From Sulfitobacter sp. HGT1 (lineage in GTDB: Bacteria > Pseudomonadota > Alphaproteobacteria > Rhodobacterales > Rhodobacteraceae), in NCBI RefSeq assembly GCF_013282155.1, contig NZ_BLWI01000011.1:1-64000 (forward strand): a DNA stretch of 64,000 bases, in the 5' to 3' direction. Below the pieces are notes generated by a model. The model searched no databases and had not been told where the DNA came from. It was given only the letters and a program-made list of their open reading frames with translations. Below, in pieces: positions 15,268-24,747 of this stretch. The number at the start of each line of letters is the position of its first letter. The stretch's first letter is position 1. Made by a program: the position numbers and the translations under genes.

Positions 15268-17760
15268 TCAGACCAAATCCAGATCATTCTCCAGTATATC
15301 AAGGGATTCCACATCCAGCAGATCAAGGATGTTGCCATTCCCAAAATCCAGCGAAACATATCCTTCGGCAGTCAGGCTGGCATATTGAGACAGTTGCGAC
15401 ACGGTGCGCGTTCCGCCGCCCCACAACATCGAATCAAGAACCAGCGTATCAATTTCATTCTGAAAGTCGAAAATCTGATCATGGCCGGAGGTGAAAATGA
15501 ACCTGTCCGCACCAATCCCCCCGGCCAACAGGTCATCACCATCCCCACCATCCAATGTATCATGGCCGGCGTTGCCCTTGAGCAGGTCATTCCCAGACCC
15601 GCCGGTCAGAAAGTCGGAGCCGTTATCGCCCTGCAAACGGTCATCACCGTCACCGCCGTCTAACGTGTCGTTGTTGATCCCGCCAGCAAGCCAGTCATTG
15701 CCGCTTTGGCCTTCCAGCTTGTCCGCCCCTGCATTTCCGTACAGGCGGTCATTGCCATTCCCGCCATACAGCTCATCCGAACCCGCGCTTCCTGCCAGCG
15801 TGTCCTGATCGTTGCCGCCCCACAGACTGTCAGAATTCAGCCCGCCTGTCAGCTGATCATTGCCGTCATCGCCATAAAGCCGGTCAGCGCCATTATTCCC
15901 GTTTATCACATCGTTGCCACTGCCACCGCCGATGGCATCAAACCCGTCCCCGCCCCAAATGAAATCGTCACCATCTTGGCCGCGCAGGGTATCCCAACCG
16001 ATGCCTCCCCAAATCTGATCGGCCCCCAGACCGCCCTCAAGAACATCACTGCCGGCGTTGCCAAGAATGTCATCATCGCCCTCGTCCCCGTTGATCGTGT
16101 CATTGCCACCCATTCCCGAAAGGGTATCATTGGACGCAAGGCCCTGAATAATATCGGCTGCGTCATCGCCATTTAACGTGTCGGCCGCAGGGGTGCCGCT
16201 CAGGTTCTGCGGCACAGGGATAGCAGGGGCCGTTTCGCTGTCCGGTTCGTCAGGCAGCACCAGATTTTGCGGAATATACGATGTTCCCAACGTAATCCGG
16301 GGCATCATTTCCGCGTATGAAATCGGCTTTCCATCCGCGGATTGAACGGTCAGGCTTTCTTGGCCAAGGGTCAGAATGGCACCGGTACTGGTCGACTGGA
16401 ACGCCGATTGCGGTATGTTGCGCACAAGGGGCCAGCCCGAAAGATCAAGCTGATCTTGCGCAATGTCGAAATCACCGATTGTGTCCGACGACCCATCCGC
16501 CGTCATGATGAACCTGTCAGCACCCGCGCCGCCGGTCAGCAGGTCGGATCCGGTGCCATCTACCAAGAAATCGGCCCCCTCCCCCCCAGAAATCGTGTCA
16601 TTCCCCGCATTCCCCATCAGGAAATCATCCGCGGTGGTGCCGGACATAACTTCGGCCGTGGATGTGCCCGAAACCGGCGCAGCACGGCCAGAGATATCGA
16701 GGGTAAAGGCGCTTAGCCCTGCCTCGGCCCCTGACGCGACAACAAGGTGCAAGGCATCATTCTGCACAGAAAAACCTAGCGCCGACACCGCATCAAGGGT
16801 GGTGTCTATCCCGTCGACGATCGTGCTCAGGTGTAACAACCGCCCATCGGGGGAGAGTTCAAAAACCGATACACCATCATCCCCGCCCGCCGCCGCCAGA
16901 TAGGCGCGGTCGTTGTGCACCACTGTTCGCAAATGCGATACATCATCAAATCTGGTGTCCAGCGTATCCAGCAGGTGGTCTGTCAACTGCATCGATCCAT
17001 CTGCACCCAACCGCACAACGGTAAGGGAACCGCTGGCCGATGATGCCATCACGCCAAAGGACTGATCCCCGACAGTGACAATCGAAACCGCACTGGGGCT
17101 GGCAATACCCACACCATCATTGGCCGATACCCTGGACACCTCTATCGGGCGGCCAGCGCTGTCCAGCGTCATGCTGATCAGCGCATTTTCAGAGGCAGAG
17201 CCGACCAAAAGGATAGGCGATCCGCCAATATCGGCAATACACAGCCCGGTCAGGGCCGCCTGCGATGATACCCCCGCACCCGCGTCCTGAACCATTGTGA
17301 CAGATGCGTTGTCATTGATCCGCCACACCCCGACAGTATCGGACCCACGGGCGATACCGTATAAATAGGGCAGGCCGTCAATTTCGGCGACTTCGGCCCC
17401 CAGCATCTGCTGCGGCAAGGGCGCGCCAGTCACAGCCGCCAAGTTTGAAAATGTGCCATCCGCCGCAAGGTCGATCTTCGTCAACGCTGCATTTTGAACG
17501 CCGGTCAGATACAAGCTGTCGCCAACAAGGGTCAGTTTATTGACCGACCCCGATTGGGTCGAACCTGCAATCGCCCGGCTATCAAGCTGTGTCAGCCCCC
17601 CGTCAGCACCAATGCGGTAGGCCAATAAATCACCGCCTCCAAAGCGCGAGGTCGTGTATAGGATCGCCCCCGAAGGCGTGTCGGACACAACCATGTCGGT
17701 CACCCCAGTCAGAAAAAAATCTGGCCTGCCCGACAATGTTACCTTGTGTTCGAACTCCAT
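15268..17760 (-). CDS. RTX calcium-binding protein with N-terminal beta-propeller-like domain
   Basis: An 830-residue, probably secreted, acidic protein. Residues about 1-355 have regularly spaced repeat blades resembling a lactonase-like beta-propeller. Two RTX blocks follow, at about 370-415 and 522-755, built of GGxGxDxLx nonapeptides that bind calcium. Each block ends in a similar GADRFI...D.I.DF...D.L module, suggesting internal duplication. There is no N-terminal signal peptide, and the C-terminus (DILENDLDLV) fits a type I secretion substrate. No secretion ABC/MFP genes are adjacent. It is possibly an adhesin or surface-layer enzyme; function unknown. Confidence 0.88.
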   Translation of the reverse strand: MEFEHKVTLSGRPDFFLTGVTDMVVSDTPSGAILYTTSRFGGGDLLAYRIGADGGLTQLDSRAIAGSTQSGSVNKLTLVGDSLYLTGVQNAALTKIDLAADGTFSNLAAVTGAPLPQQMLGAEVAEIDGLPYLYGIARGSDTVGVWRINDNASVTMVQDAGAGVSSQAALTGLCIADIGGSPILLVGSASENALISMTLDSAGRPIEVSRVSANDGVGIASPSAVSIVTVGDQSFGVMASSASGSLTVVRLGADGSMQLTDHLLDTLDTRFDDVSHLRTVVHNDRAYLAAAGGDDGVSVFELSPDGRLLHLSTIVDGIDTTLDAVSALGFSVQNDALHLVVASGAEAGLSAFTLDISGRAAPVSGTSTAEVMSGTTADDFLMGNAGNDTISGGEGADFLVDGTGSDLLTGGAGADRFIMTADGSSDTIGDFDIAQDQLDLSGWPLVRNIPQSAFQSTSTGAILTLGQESLTVQSADGKPISYAEMMPRITLGTSYIPQNLVLPDEPDSETAPAIPVPQNLSGTPAADTLNGDDAADIIQGLASNDTLSGMGGNDTINGDEGDDDILGNAGSDVLEGGLGADQIWGGIGWDTLRGQDGDDFIWGGDGFDAIGGGSGNDVINGNNGADRLYGDDGNDQLTGGLNSDSLWGGNDQDTLAGSAGSDELYGGNGNDRLYGNAGADKLEGQSGNDWLAGGINNDTLDGGDGDDRLQGDNGSDFLTGGSGNDLLKGNAGHDTLDGGDGDDLLAGGIGADRFIFTSGHDQIFDFQNEIDTLVLDSMLWGGGTRTVSQLSQYASLTAEGYVSLDFGNGNILDLLDVESLDILENDLDLV

Positions 17761-17768
17761 TTATTCCA

Positions 17769-17791
17769 ATCCCCAGACATCCATTGGGGAT
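17769..17791 (-). other. Hairpin ahead of the RTX gene
   Basis: ATCCCCA (17769-17775) pairs with TGGGGAT (17785-17791) around a nine-base loop. It lies nine bases upstream of the RTX start codon and one arm covers the only purine-rich ribosome-site candidate (GGGGAT). It could mask translation initiation, or be part of the terminator region of the DUF2793 gene. There is no following T-run on the minus strand. Confidence 0.3.
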
Positions 17792-17874
17792 GATAATGCG
17801 CAAGCTTCGTTAACCGCTCCTATGTGCTCTGTGGCAACTTAATGGCATTCACCGCGAATTTGATCGATTGGACA

Positions 17875-19269
17875 TCACAGATAAATCCCGCCCGTCTGCA
17901 CCACCCCGGCACTGTCACCCGGAAGGGTCACGCCACCGCTGTCGATGACGCCATTCGCGGCCAGATCATAGCCTGCGCCAAGGGCGCTCCCAACAAAGCT
18001 TTGCCCGGCAAAACGCGCGACACTGGCGTGTGTACAGATGCAAAACGCATCAAGAAATTCCGGCGTCCCCGCCAAGGTCACACTATGCCCGTTCCCGTTA
18101 AACTGCGCCCCGTCAGTCAGACGCAGGTGAAAGCCGGCGTTCCCGTCGATCGAACACGCGCCTTCCAATGACAGGCGGGCGGCGACCCCCTCAAGATGCC
18201 CACCGGCATCACCGAAAACAACAGCATCGACCATCAGATGCGCTTGACCTGTCACAGATAATGCAGCCGCCACGGCACTCGCGTTTTGCACCTTGATGCC
18301 GCGCAGCAAAACCTGACCAGCAGAAATGGCAAACGCCTGTTCCACGGCATCAACGACGACCATCCCCGGTGCCGCCACATCCCCCTGGACGATCAACTGC
18401 CCGCCGCCGACCAACGCGCGCCCGACCACAATCGGTTGCACCAAACCATAGGTGCCGTGCGCAAGCTGAACGGTGATATCGTGGCCACCGGTATCAATTG
18501 CCTGCGCCGCCGCAAATGCCTTGGGGAGCGTGGCAAACGCACCCGCACCGGCTGACAAGCCGTCATTTGCGTCACTCCCCGATGCCGGGTCAACGAAATA
18601 ATTGCGCGGCGCAGTTAACACTTCGCGCCATCCTGCAATCGCAGTCGTAATGCGCCCCGTCACCGCATCAACACGCAACGCTTCAACCCAACTCGCGCCA
18701 TCCGCGCTGACCTTCAGGGCGAAATCATCACTGCCTGCGATGCCCATTTCAGCACGCCCGCCATATCCTGTCTGGAACAACAGACTTGCTGTATCACCTT
18801 GGGATGCCTTGTTAATCTTGAGCTGATGCCCGCCGCCGGCATTGTTCAGCAACACCGCATCCGATGACACAACCAACTTGTTATAGCTGTCAAAGCTTGC
18901 CCCGATGCCAAGGCCCGGCAAATTATCCAAAACAGCAGCGACCCAAGCCGCGCCATCAAAAACGACTGTGGTTTTGGTATCCAGCACCTGCGCCGTCCAC
19001 CCTGCAAGGGGCGTAAAAAACTGCCAGCTCGTGTCAATAAAAGCCGCGATATTTCCGCTTTGCCCCGCCCATTCCGCCTGACCATTCGATGCCACGACAT
19101 AGCGGTCCCCCTCGACCGCTGTGGCGGGCGGAACGGAGTGATCCACAGACACAACCGCCAACTGCACAACCACATCCAAAAGCCGCAGGGCCTCGTTGTG
19201 GGTCACGTGCTTTTGCGCTTGCGCGGGCTGGATATAGGGCATCGACAGGATCGGTGAAGTATCTGACAT
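17875..19269 (-). CDS. DUF2793 protein with beta-helix domain (tail-fibre-like)
   Basis: A 464-residue protein. The N-terminal ~110 residues match my recollection of DUF2793 (opening MPYIQPAQAQKHVTHNEALR, then the EGDRYVV and FFTPLAGW segments). DUF2793 is common in Rhodobacteraceae and linked to phage or gene-transfer-agent tail fibres. After residue ~230 a right-handed beta-helix begins with NYFVDPASGSDANDGLS, a fold used by phage tailspikes and polysaccharide-binding proteins. I chose the start at 19269 (GGAG eight bases upstream) over the longer frame from 19395. It may bind or cleave surface polysaccharide. Confidence 0.78.
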   Translation of the reverse strand: MSDTSPILSMPYIQPAQAQKHVTHNEALRLLDVVVQLAVVSVDHSVPPATAVEGDRYVVASNGQAEWAGQSGNIAAFIDTSWQFFTPLAGWTAQVLDTKTTVVFDGAAWVAAVLDNLPGLGIGASFDSYNKLVVSSDAVLLNNAGGGHQLKINKASQGDTASLLFQTGYGGRAEMGIAGSDDFALKVSADGASWVEALRVDAVTGRITTAIAGWREVLTAPRNYFVDPASGSDANDGLSAGAGAFATLPKAFAAAQAIDTGGHDITVQLAHGTYGLVQPIVVGRALVGGGQLIVQGDVAAPGMVVVDAVEQAFAISAGQVLLRGIKVQNASAVAAALSVTGQAHLMVDAVVFGDAGGHLEGVAARLSLEGACSIDGNAGFHLRLTDGAQFNGNGHSVTLAGTPEFLDAFCICTHASVARFAGQSFVGSALGAGYDLAANGVIDSGGVTLPGDSAGVVQTGGIYL

Positions 19270-19410
19270 TACTGGGCTCCATGGCTTGGGCATCGGTTCT
19301 TGGCCAAGCTGCGTGAAACCCGTTAACGACCCGTTGGGCCGCCGAACGGCAAACACCCGTTTGCCTATCCCCGCGATCAATGCTTTGCTGCCCAAAATCG
19401 GGAGATATAT

Positions 19411-20184
19411 ATGACAAACGGCCTAAAAATCGACACCTCGGACGGCGTAACGACGATCGCGCTGGACGACCCAACCACCCTGAACGCCTTGACCCCAAAT
19501 CTGGCGGTATCGCTGAGCGCTGCATTGGAAAACGCGGCCAAAACCAGCCGGGTGATTATCCTTACCGGCTCCTCCCGCGCGTTCTGCTCCGGTGCGAATT
19601 TGCATGCCAGCCCAACCGCGAAACCCGGCGATATCGACGCAGGATCATCGCTGGGTCTGGCCTATAACCCTATGATGATGACGATCCGCAATCTGGATGT
19701 GCCCCTGATCACAGCCATAAACGGCCCCGCCGCGGGCATCGGCGCGTCAATCGCAATGGCGGGTGACATCATCGTCGCTGGCAAGAACAGCTATTTCCTC
19801 GAGGCATTTTGCCATATCGGCTTGGTGCCCGATGGGGGTGCCACGTGGATGCTGGTGCGCAATGTCGGGCGTGTGCGTGCCGCCGAACTGGCCCTTCTGG
19901 GTGAAAAGCTCCCTGCGCAACAGGCGTTCGACTGGGGCATGATCACCAAAGTTGTCGAGGATGACGCCGTCATGGCCACCGCCCGAGACTACGCAACGCG
20001 CTTGGCCAAGGGGCCGACCCACGCGCTTGGCCTGATGCGCAAGCTTTTGTGGCAAGCGGGCGATGGCAGCTTTGAGACGCAACTGGATGAAGAACGCGAT
20101 GCCCAGGCCTCAGCCGGAAAACATCCACACTTTACCGAGGGCGTCACCGCCTTCTTGCAGAAACGCAAAGCTAATTTCGAATAG
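19411..20184 (+). CDS. Enoyl-CoA hydratase/isomerase family protein (PaaG-like)
   Basis: A 257-residue crotonase-fold enzyme acting on acyl-CoA thioesters. The first oxyanion-hole segment is FCSGANL and the second is NGPAAGIGAS. The catalytic loop reads HIGLVPDGGATW with Asp where classical hydratases carry Glu, as in PaaG-type isomerases, so double-bond isomerisation or ring-epoxide isomerisation is more likely than simple hydration. It lies ten bases before the racemase gene and probably shares its transcript. No other phenylacetate genes are in the window, so the substrate stays open. Confidence 0.86.
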   Translation: MTNGLKIDTSDGVTTIALDDPTTLNALTPNLAVSLSAALENAAKTSRVIILTGSSRAFCSGANLHASPTAKPGDIDAGSSLGLAYNPMMMTIRNLDVPLITAINGPAAGIGASIAMAGDIIVAGKNSYFLEAFCHIGLVPDGGATWMLVRNVGRVRAAELALLGEKLPAQQAFDWGMITKVVEDDAVMATARDYATRLAKGPTHALGLMRKLLWQAGDGSFETQLDEERDAQASAGKHPHFTEGVTAFLQKRKANFE

Positions 20185-20194
20185 GAGAACCCCC

Positions 20195-21340
20195 ATGCCC
20201 GGTCCACTCGACGGTTTGCGCGTCATCGAATTTGCGGGTCTTGGCCCCGGCCCTTTTGCCTGCATGATGCTTGCCGATCACGGGGCCGAAGTGATCCGTA
20301 TTGAACGCCCCGGTGGCACTCAGGGCGGCCCCGAAAGCGACGCCAGCACCGACATCTTGCTGCGGTCCCGCAAACGTATCGCGATTGATATGAAAACCGA
20401 CAGCGGCAAGGCGGTTCTGCGCGATCTGATCGCGACCGCAGACGGCCTGATCGAAGGGTTCCGCCCCGGTGTCATGGAACGGCTTGGCCTTGGCCCCGAC
20501 GACATGCTGAACCTGAACCCGAAATTGGTATACGGCCGCATGACAGGCTGGGGCCAGACCGGCCCCTATGCCCAGATGGCCGGTCACGACATCAACTACA
20601 TCGCACTGTCTGGTGCCCTTCATGCCTTTGGCCGCAAAGGGGAAAAGCCCACGCCGCCGATCAATATGATGGGCGATTTCGGCGGTGGTGCGATGATGCT
20701 GGCCTTTGGCATGGTATCTGCGCTTTTGAACGTCCAACGGGGTGGCACCGGCACGGTAATCGACGCTGCCATGACCGACGGGTCTGCCTTGCTGATGTCG
20801 ATGATCTACAGCTTTCATGGCCAACGCTGGTGGAAGGATGAACGCGGGGTCAACATGTTGGACACCGGTGCGCATTTCTATGACGTCTACGAAACCCGCG
20901 ACGGCAAATTCATCTCTCTTGGTCCGATTGAACCGCAGTTTTATGCGAAGATGCTGGAACTGACCGGCCTTGCCGGTGATCCTGATATGGTTGCGCAAAA
21001 TGATCCGCAAAAATGGGACGACATGCGCGACAAACTGGCCAAGGTGATCGCCGCGAAAACCCGTGACGAATGGGATGGTATCATGGTTGGCTCTGATGCC
21101 TGCTATGCCCCGATCCTGTCCCTGACCGAAGCGCCGGATCACCCCCATAACCGCAGCCGGGATACCTTTGTAACAGCTGGCGGTGTTCGCCAACCGACCC
21201 CTGCACCGCGCTATTCCTCGATCGAAACAACCCCGCCTGAAATGTCCAACGGGCAGACCCACACGCGCGAACTCCTCGCGGGATTGGGCTACACGGATGA
21301 ACAGATCGAAACCACGCTGTCGCTTGGCGGGGTCTCGTGA
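20195..21340 (+). CDS. Alpha-methylacyl-CoA racemase (CoA-transferase III family)
   Basis: A 381-residue family III CoA-transferase-fold enzyme. Residues known to be catalytic in mycobacterial MCR are conserved: His in AGHDINYIALSG, Asp in NMMGDFGGG and Glu in YDVYETRDG. This favours racemisation of 2-methylacyl-CoA over CoA transfer. The start at 20195 follows AGGAGA; the frame continues upstream into the hydratase gene only as a shadow. With the neighbouring isomerase it suggests breakdown of branched or sterol-like acyl chains. Confidence 0.88.
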   Translation: MPGPLDGLRVIEFAGLGPGPFACMMLADHGAEVIRIERPGGTQGGPESDASTDILLRSRKRIAIDMKTDSGKAVLRDLIATADGLIEGFRPGVMERLGLGPDDMLNLNPKLVYGRMTGWGQTGPYAQMAGHDINYIALSGALHAFGRKGEKPTPPINMMGDFGGGAMMLAFGMVSALLNVQRGGTGTVIDAAMTDGSALLMSMIYSFHGQRWWKDERGVNMLDTGAHFYDVYETRDGKFISLGPIEPQFYAKMLELTGLAGDPDMVAQNDPQKWDDMRDKLAKVIAAKTRDEWDGIMVGSDACYAPILSLTEAPDHPHNRSRDTFVTAGGVRQPTPAPRYSSIETTPPEMSNGQTHTRELLAGLGYTDEQIETTLSLGGVS

Positions 21341-21528
21341 CGGCTTAAGCGACAGGCATTGATCCGCCGCGAAATTGTATATTCACCACCCTGCTGTGTT
21401 AGATATACAAAAGCGGAAATCAGGAACTATATTTAAAACAGGCCCACGAGGCCGCGGCGACCGCCGCGTATCGAAACTAGGATCAGGACATTGGCAATTC
21501 GAATCCGCCAAATCACTCGGAAAACGAC

Positions 21529-22047
21529 ATGAGCATGATGATCCCGGCATGGGTTGGCGGGGCGCTGACCCCCGTTGAAAAGCTGGAGGTGCACCAACGC
21601 GGGCTGCGTCACAAAGCGATTTCGGTCTTTGTCATGCGTGAAAACGAAACGTTGATCCAGCGCCGCGCATTGTCAAAATATCATACACCGGGGCTTTGGG
21701 CGAATGCCTGTTGCACGCACCCTTTTTGGGACGAACCCGCTTTGGCCTGCGCCAATCGCCGTCTGGACGAAGAACTGGGGATCAGCGGCCTGCGCCTGAT
21801 ACATCGCGACCAGATCGAATACCGCGCTGATGTCGGCAACGGTCTGATCGAACATGAACTGGTCGATATCTACACAGCCGAAGCAATCGCCTTTACCAGC
21901 ATTCATCCAAACCCGGGCGAGGTCATGGACACCGCCTGGGTCGATCTGGACGACCTCGCCCAGCAGACCCGCGATGAGCCGGAAAAATTCACCCCATGGC
22001 TTCGCATTTATCTGGCCCAGCACAAAGACAGCATTTTTGCCCGCTGA
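21529..22047 (+). CDS. idi: Isopentenyl-diphosphate delta-isomerase (type I)
   Basis: A 172-residue NUDIX-fold isomerase converting isopentenyl to dimethylallyl diphosphate for carotenoid and quinone side chains. The active-site cysteine lies in WANACCTHP and the catalytic glutamate in LIEHELVDIY. ANRRLDEELGI is the NUDIX-like metal site. It stands alone after a 188-base gap with no gene, in which I see only a small CGCGGC/GCCGCG hairpin. Isoprenoid partner genes are not nearby. Confidence 0.93.
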   Translation: MSMMIPAWVGGALTPVEKLEVHQRGLRHKAISVFVMRENETLIQRRALSKYHTPGLWANACCTHPFWDEPALACANRRLDEELGISGLRLIHRDQIEYRADVGNGLIEHELVDIYTAEAIAFTSIHPNPGEVMDTAWVDLDDLAQQTRDEPEKFTPWLRIYLAQHKDSIFAR

Positions 22048-22106
22048 TAATAGTCGCCAAAACCCCGTATCAGAGCCTATAGCCGTCTCTAATCAGCCCA
22101 AAACGC

Positions 22107-23699
22107 CTAGCGCGATTTCGACAATATCATATCAGCTGCACGTTCCGCGATCATGATAACAGGCGACGCGGTGTTGCCCGATACGATTTTCGGCATGATC
22201 GACGCATCAACCACCCTCAACCCCTCAATCCCATGCACCCGCAATTCCGTATCAACAACGGCGCGGTCATCGCTGCCCATCTTGCATGTGCCAACAGGGT
22301 GAAAGATCGTCGTGGCGATATTTCCGGCTTCACGCAGCAATTCATCATCTGTCGCGATATGTGTGCCGGGCAACATTTCTTCCGGTTGGTATTTTTCCAG
22401 CGCCTGCGCAGTCATCAATTGCCGCGCTTGCTTGATGGATTGAACGGCGACCATCCGGTCCCGTTCTGTGCTTAGGTAATTCAGGCGAATATCAGGCTGC
22501 CGGTTGATATCGGTGCTGTCGATATGCGTCGCGCCAACCGAATCCGGGCGCAGGTTGCACACCGACACCGTGATCGCCGGAAACGGATGCAAAGGATCGC
22601 CCAGCTTGTCCGTCGACAAGGGTTGGACGTGATATTCCAGATCAGGCGTCTCAAGGCTCGGGTCGCTTTTGGTGAACATCCCGAACTGGCTGGGGGCCAT
22701 CGACAACGGCCCGCTTTGGGTAAGCGCGTATTGCATCCCGATCTTGGCCTTCCCCCAAAGGCTATTGACCACCTCGTTCAGGGTTTTTGCACCGGTAACT
22801 TTGAATACGGTTCTGATTTGCAGGTGGTCTTGCAGGTTTTCACCGACCCCTTGCAGCTCGTGCAGCGGCGTTATTCCCAAATCTGACAAGCGGTCAGCCT
22901 GCCCAATGCCCGAAAGCTCCAACAGCTTGGGCGAATTGATCGCGCCGGCTGCCAAAATAACCTCTGCCGCCGCAGTGGCCTTTACGACCCCGCCATTATG
23001 CTCGAACTCCACCCCCGTTGCGCGCTTGCCATCCAAAATCACCCGCCGTGTATGGGACTGCGTCATGACCTTTAGGTTTTTCCGCTGCATCACAGGGCGC
23101 AGGAATGCCTTGGATGTGTTCCAGCGCACGCCATTCTTCTGGTTCACCTCGAAAAAGCCTGATCCCTCGTTTGTGCCTGAATTAAAGTCTAACGTAGGCT
23201 CTATGCCGAACTCTTTCGCGCCTTCCTGAACCGCTTCCAGAACGTCCCACCGCAACCGTTGCCGCGATACTTTCCATTCACCACCAGAGCTGTGCAATGG
23301 CTTGGCCTCATCATGGTGGTCTTCGCTTTTCAGGAAATAGGGCAGGACATCATCCCAGCCCCAGCCCACATTGCCCATCTGCCGCCAGCCGTCGTAATCC
23401 GCAGCCTGCCCGCGCATATAAATCATGCCATTCACAGAACTACAGCCGCCCAGCAATTTGCCCCGTGGATAAGACAAAGACCGCCCGTTCAAACCCGGCT
23501 CTGCCGCCGTTTTCATCATCCAGTCGGTGCGAGGGTTGCCGATACAGTACAAATACCCGATCGGCACATGTACCCAGTGATAATTATCGTCTTTTCCCGC
23601 CTCAAGCAGCAGCACGCGGGTCTTGGGGTTGGCAGAAAGCCGGTTGGCCAGAACACAGCCTGCAGTGCCGCCCCCCACGATGATATAGTCAAATTCCAC
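22107..23699 (-). CDS. GMC family FAD-dependent oxidoreductase (choline/alcohol dehydrogenase-like)
   Basis: A 530-residue glucose-methanol-choline oxidoreductase. The FAD-binding Rossmann motif is FDYIIVGGGTAGCVLANRL; the first GMC signature is GKLLGGCSSVNGMIYMRG, the second AGAINSPKLLELSGIG, and the C-terminal catalytic His/Asn region is FHPVGTCKMG with SGNTASPVIMIAERAA. Members oxidise choline, long-chain or aromatic alcohols. No betaine genes are adjacent, so the substrate is not assigned. It is convergent with idi. Confidence 0.9.
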   Translation of the reverse strand: MEFDYIIVGGGTAGCVLANRLSANPKTRVLLLEAGKDDNYHWVHVPIGYLYCIGNPRTDWMMKTAAEPGLNGRSLSYPRGKLLGGCSSVNGMIYMRGQAADYDGWRQMGNVGWGWDDVLPYFLKSEDHHDEAKPLHSSGGEWKVSRQRLRWDVLEAVQEGAKEFGIEPTLDFNSGTNEGSGFFEVNQKNGVRWNTSKAFLRPVMQRKNLKVMTQSHTRRVILDGKRATGVEFEHNGGVVKATAAAEVILAAGAINSPKLLELSGIGQADRLSDLGITPLHELQGVGENLQDHLQIRTVFKVTGAKTLNEVVNSLWGKAKIGMQYALTQSGPLSMAPSQFGMFTKSDPSLETPDLEYHVQPLSTDKLGDPLHPFPAITVSVCNLRPDSVGATHIDSTDINRQPDIRLNYLSTERDRMVAVQSIKQARQLMTAQALEKYQPEEMLPGTHIATDDELLREAGNIATTIFHPVGTCKMGSDDRAVVDTELRVHGIEGLRVVDASIMPKIVSGNTASPVIMIAERAADMILSKSR

Positions 23700-23823
23700 T
23701 GGATACTCCCCGAATTACCGCATCTTACCGTCTGGCTGACCATGGGCAATGGTCTAAGTTTTCTCTGGACCGTTAGCGCTCACACCCTTATCAAATTCCA
23801 AAGTGCAAGGGCTGGGGGACACC

Positions 23824-24747
23824 ATGATACTGTGTTGCGGAGAAGCATTGATCGACATGATCGAAGATAACGGCGCATTCACGCCCCATGTTGGCGGTGC
23901 CGTGTTCAACACCGCCCGCGCGTTGGGGCGGCTTGAACAGCCCGTCGGCTTTGTCTCTGGCCTGTCGACCGACATGTTCGGCACCCAATTGCGCGACGCC
24001 TTGCAAGAAAGCAACGTCGACACGTCGCAGGTCATCTTCGCAAACCGGCCAACAACGCTGGCCTTTGTGCAACTGTCCGGCGGCAATGCCACCTACACAT
24101 TCTATGATGAAAACACCGCGGGCCGCTCGCTTGATGCAGCGAACCTTCCGGCAATCCCCGGCACGGTCAGCACGCTGTATTTCGGGGGCATCAGCCTGAT
24201 TGGCATGCCCGCCGCCGATTTCTATGCAGCGCTTGCTGTTGATCAATCAGCGAACCGCGTCATCATGATTGACCCCAACATTCGCCCGCAATTCATAACC
24301 GACCCCACCGCCTATCGGGTGCGGTTGGCCACCATGATCGCTGCTTGCGATATTCTCAAGGTATCCGATGATGACCTGCACTGGATGATCGACGGCGCTG
24401 CACCCCTTGATGAAAAGGCTGCCCAAATTATGGCGCAGGGGCCAAAAGTCGTGATTGTGACCAAAGGCAGCGCTGGCGCAAAGGCCTATCTTGCAAGCGG
24501 CGAAACCGTCGAGGCCGCAGCCCGCAAGGTCACGGTCGTCGATACGGTCGGTGCCGGTGACACCTTTAACGCAGGGGTGCTGGCCAAGCTGTCGCAACTG
24601 GGCTGCCTAACGAAACAGGGCATTGCAGAACTATCTGCCGACGATGCGCTGGCGGCTTTGCGTCTGGGTGCCGAAGTCGCCGCAATCACCGTGTCGCGCG
24701 CAGGTGCAAACCCGCCCCTGCTGGCCGAGCTTTCAAACCCCGTTTGA
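23824..24747 (+). CDS. PfkB family carbohydrate kinase (fructokinase-like)
   Basis: A 307-residue ribokinase-fold sugar kinase. The substrate-side GGAVFNTARALGRL motif is near the N-terminus and the ATP/anion-hole signature DTVGAGDTFNAGVL, holding the catalytic Asp, is near 250. The start at 23824 follows GGGGGA; an in-frame GTG at 23803 is less likely. It overlaps the convergent gtrII-like gene by 15 bases at its 3' end. Fructokinase or ketodeoxygluconokinase activity is possible. Confidence 0.88.
   Translation: MILCCGEALIDMIEDNGAFTPHVGGAVFNTARALGRLEQPVGFVSGLSTDMFGTQLRDALQESNVDTSQVIFANRPTTLAFVQLSGGNATYTFYDENTAGRSLDAANLPAIPGTVSTLYFGGISLIGMPAADFYAALAVDQSANRVIMIDPNIRPQFITDPTAYRVRLATMIAACDILKVSDDDLHWMIDGAAPLDEKAAQIMAQGPKVVIVTKGSAGAKAYLASGETVEAAARKVTVVDTVGAGDTFNAGVLAKLSQLGCLTKQGIAELSADDALAALRLGAEVAAITVSRAGANPPLLAELSNPV

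Noticed and set aside
15268..16200. Regular DNA periodicity resembling a tandem repeat or CRISPR array
   Set aside because: The period comes from RTX nonapeptide codons (GGxGxDxLx) within one intact frame; there are no identical repeats with unique spacers.
21341..21528. Possible PpsR/CrtJ-type site (TGT...ACA) upstream of idi
   Set aside because: The spacing between TGT and ACA is 9 or 7 bases, not the required 12, and no photosynthesis genes are present.
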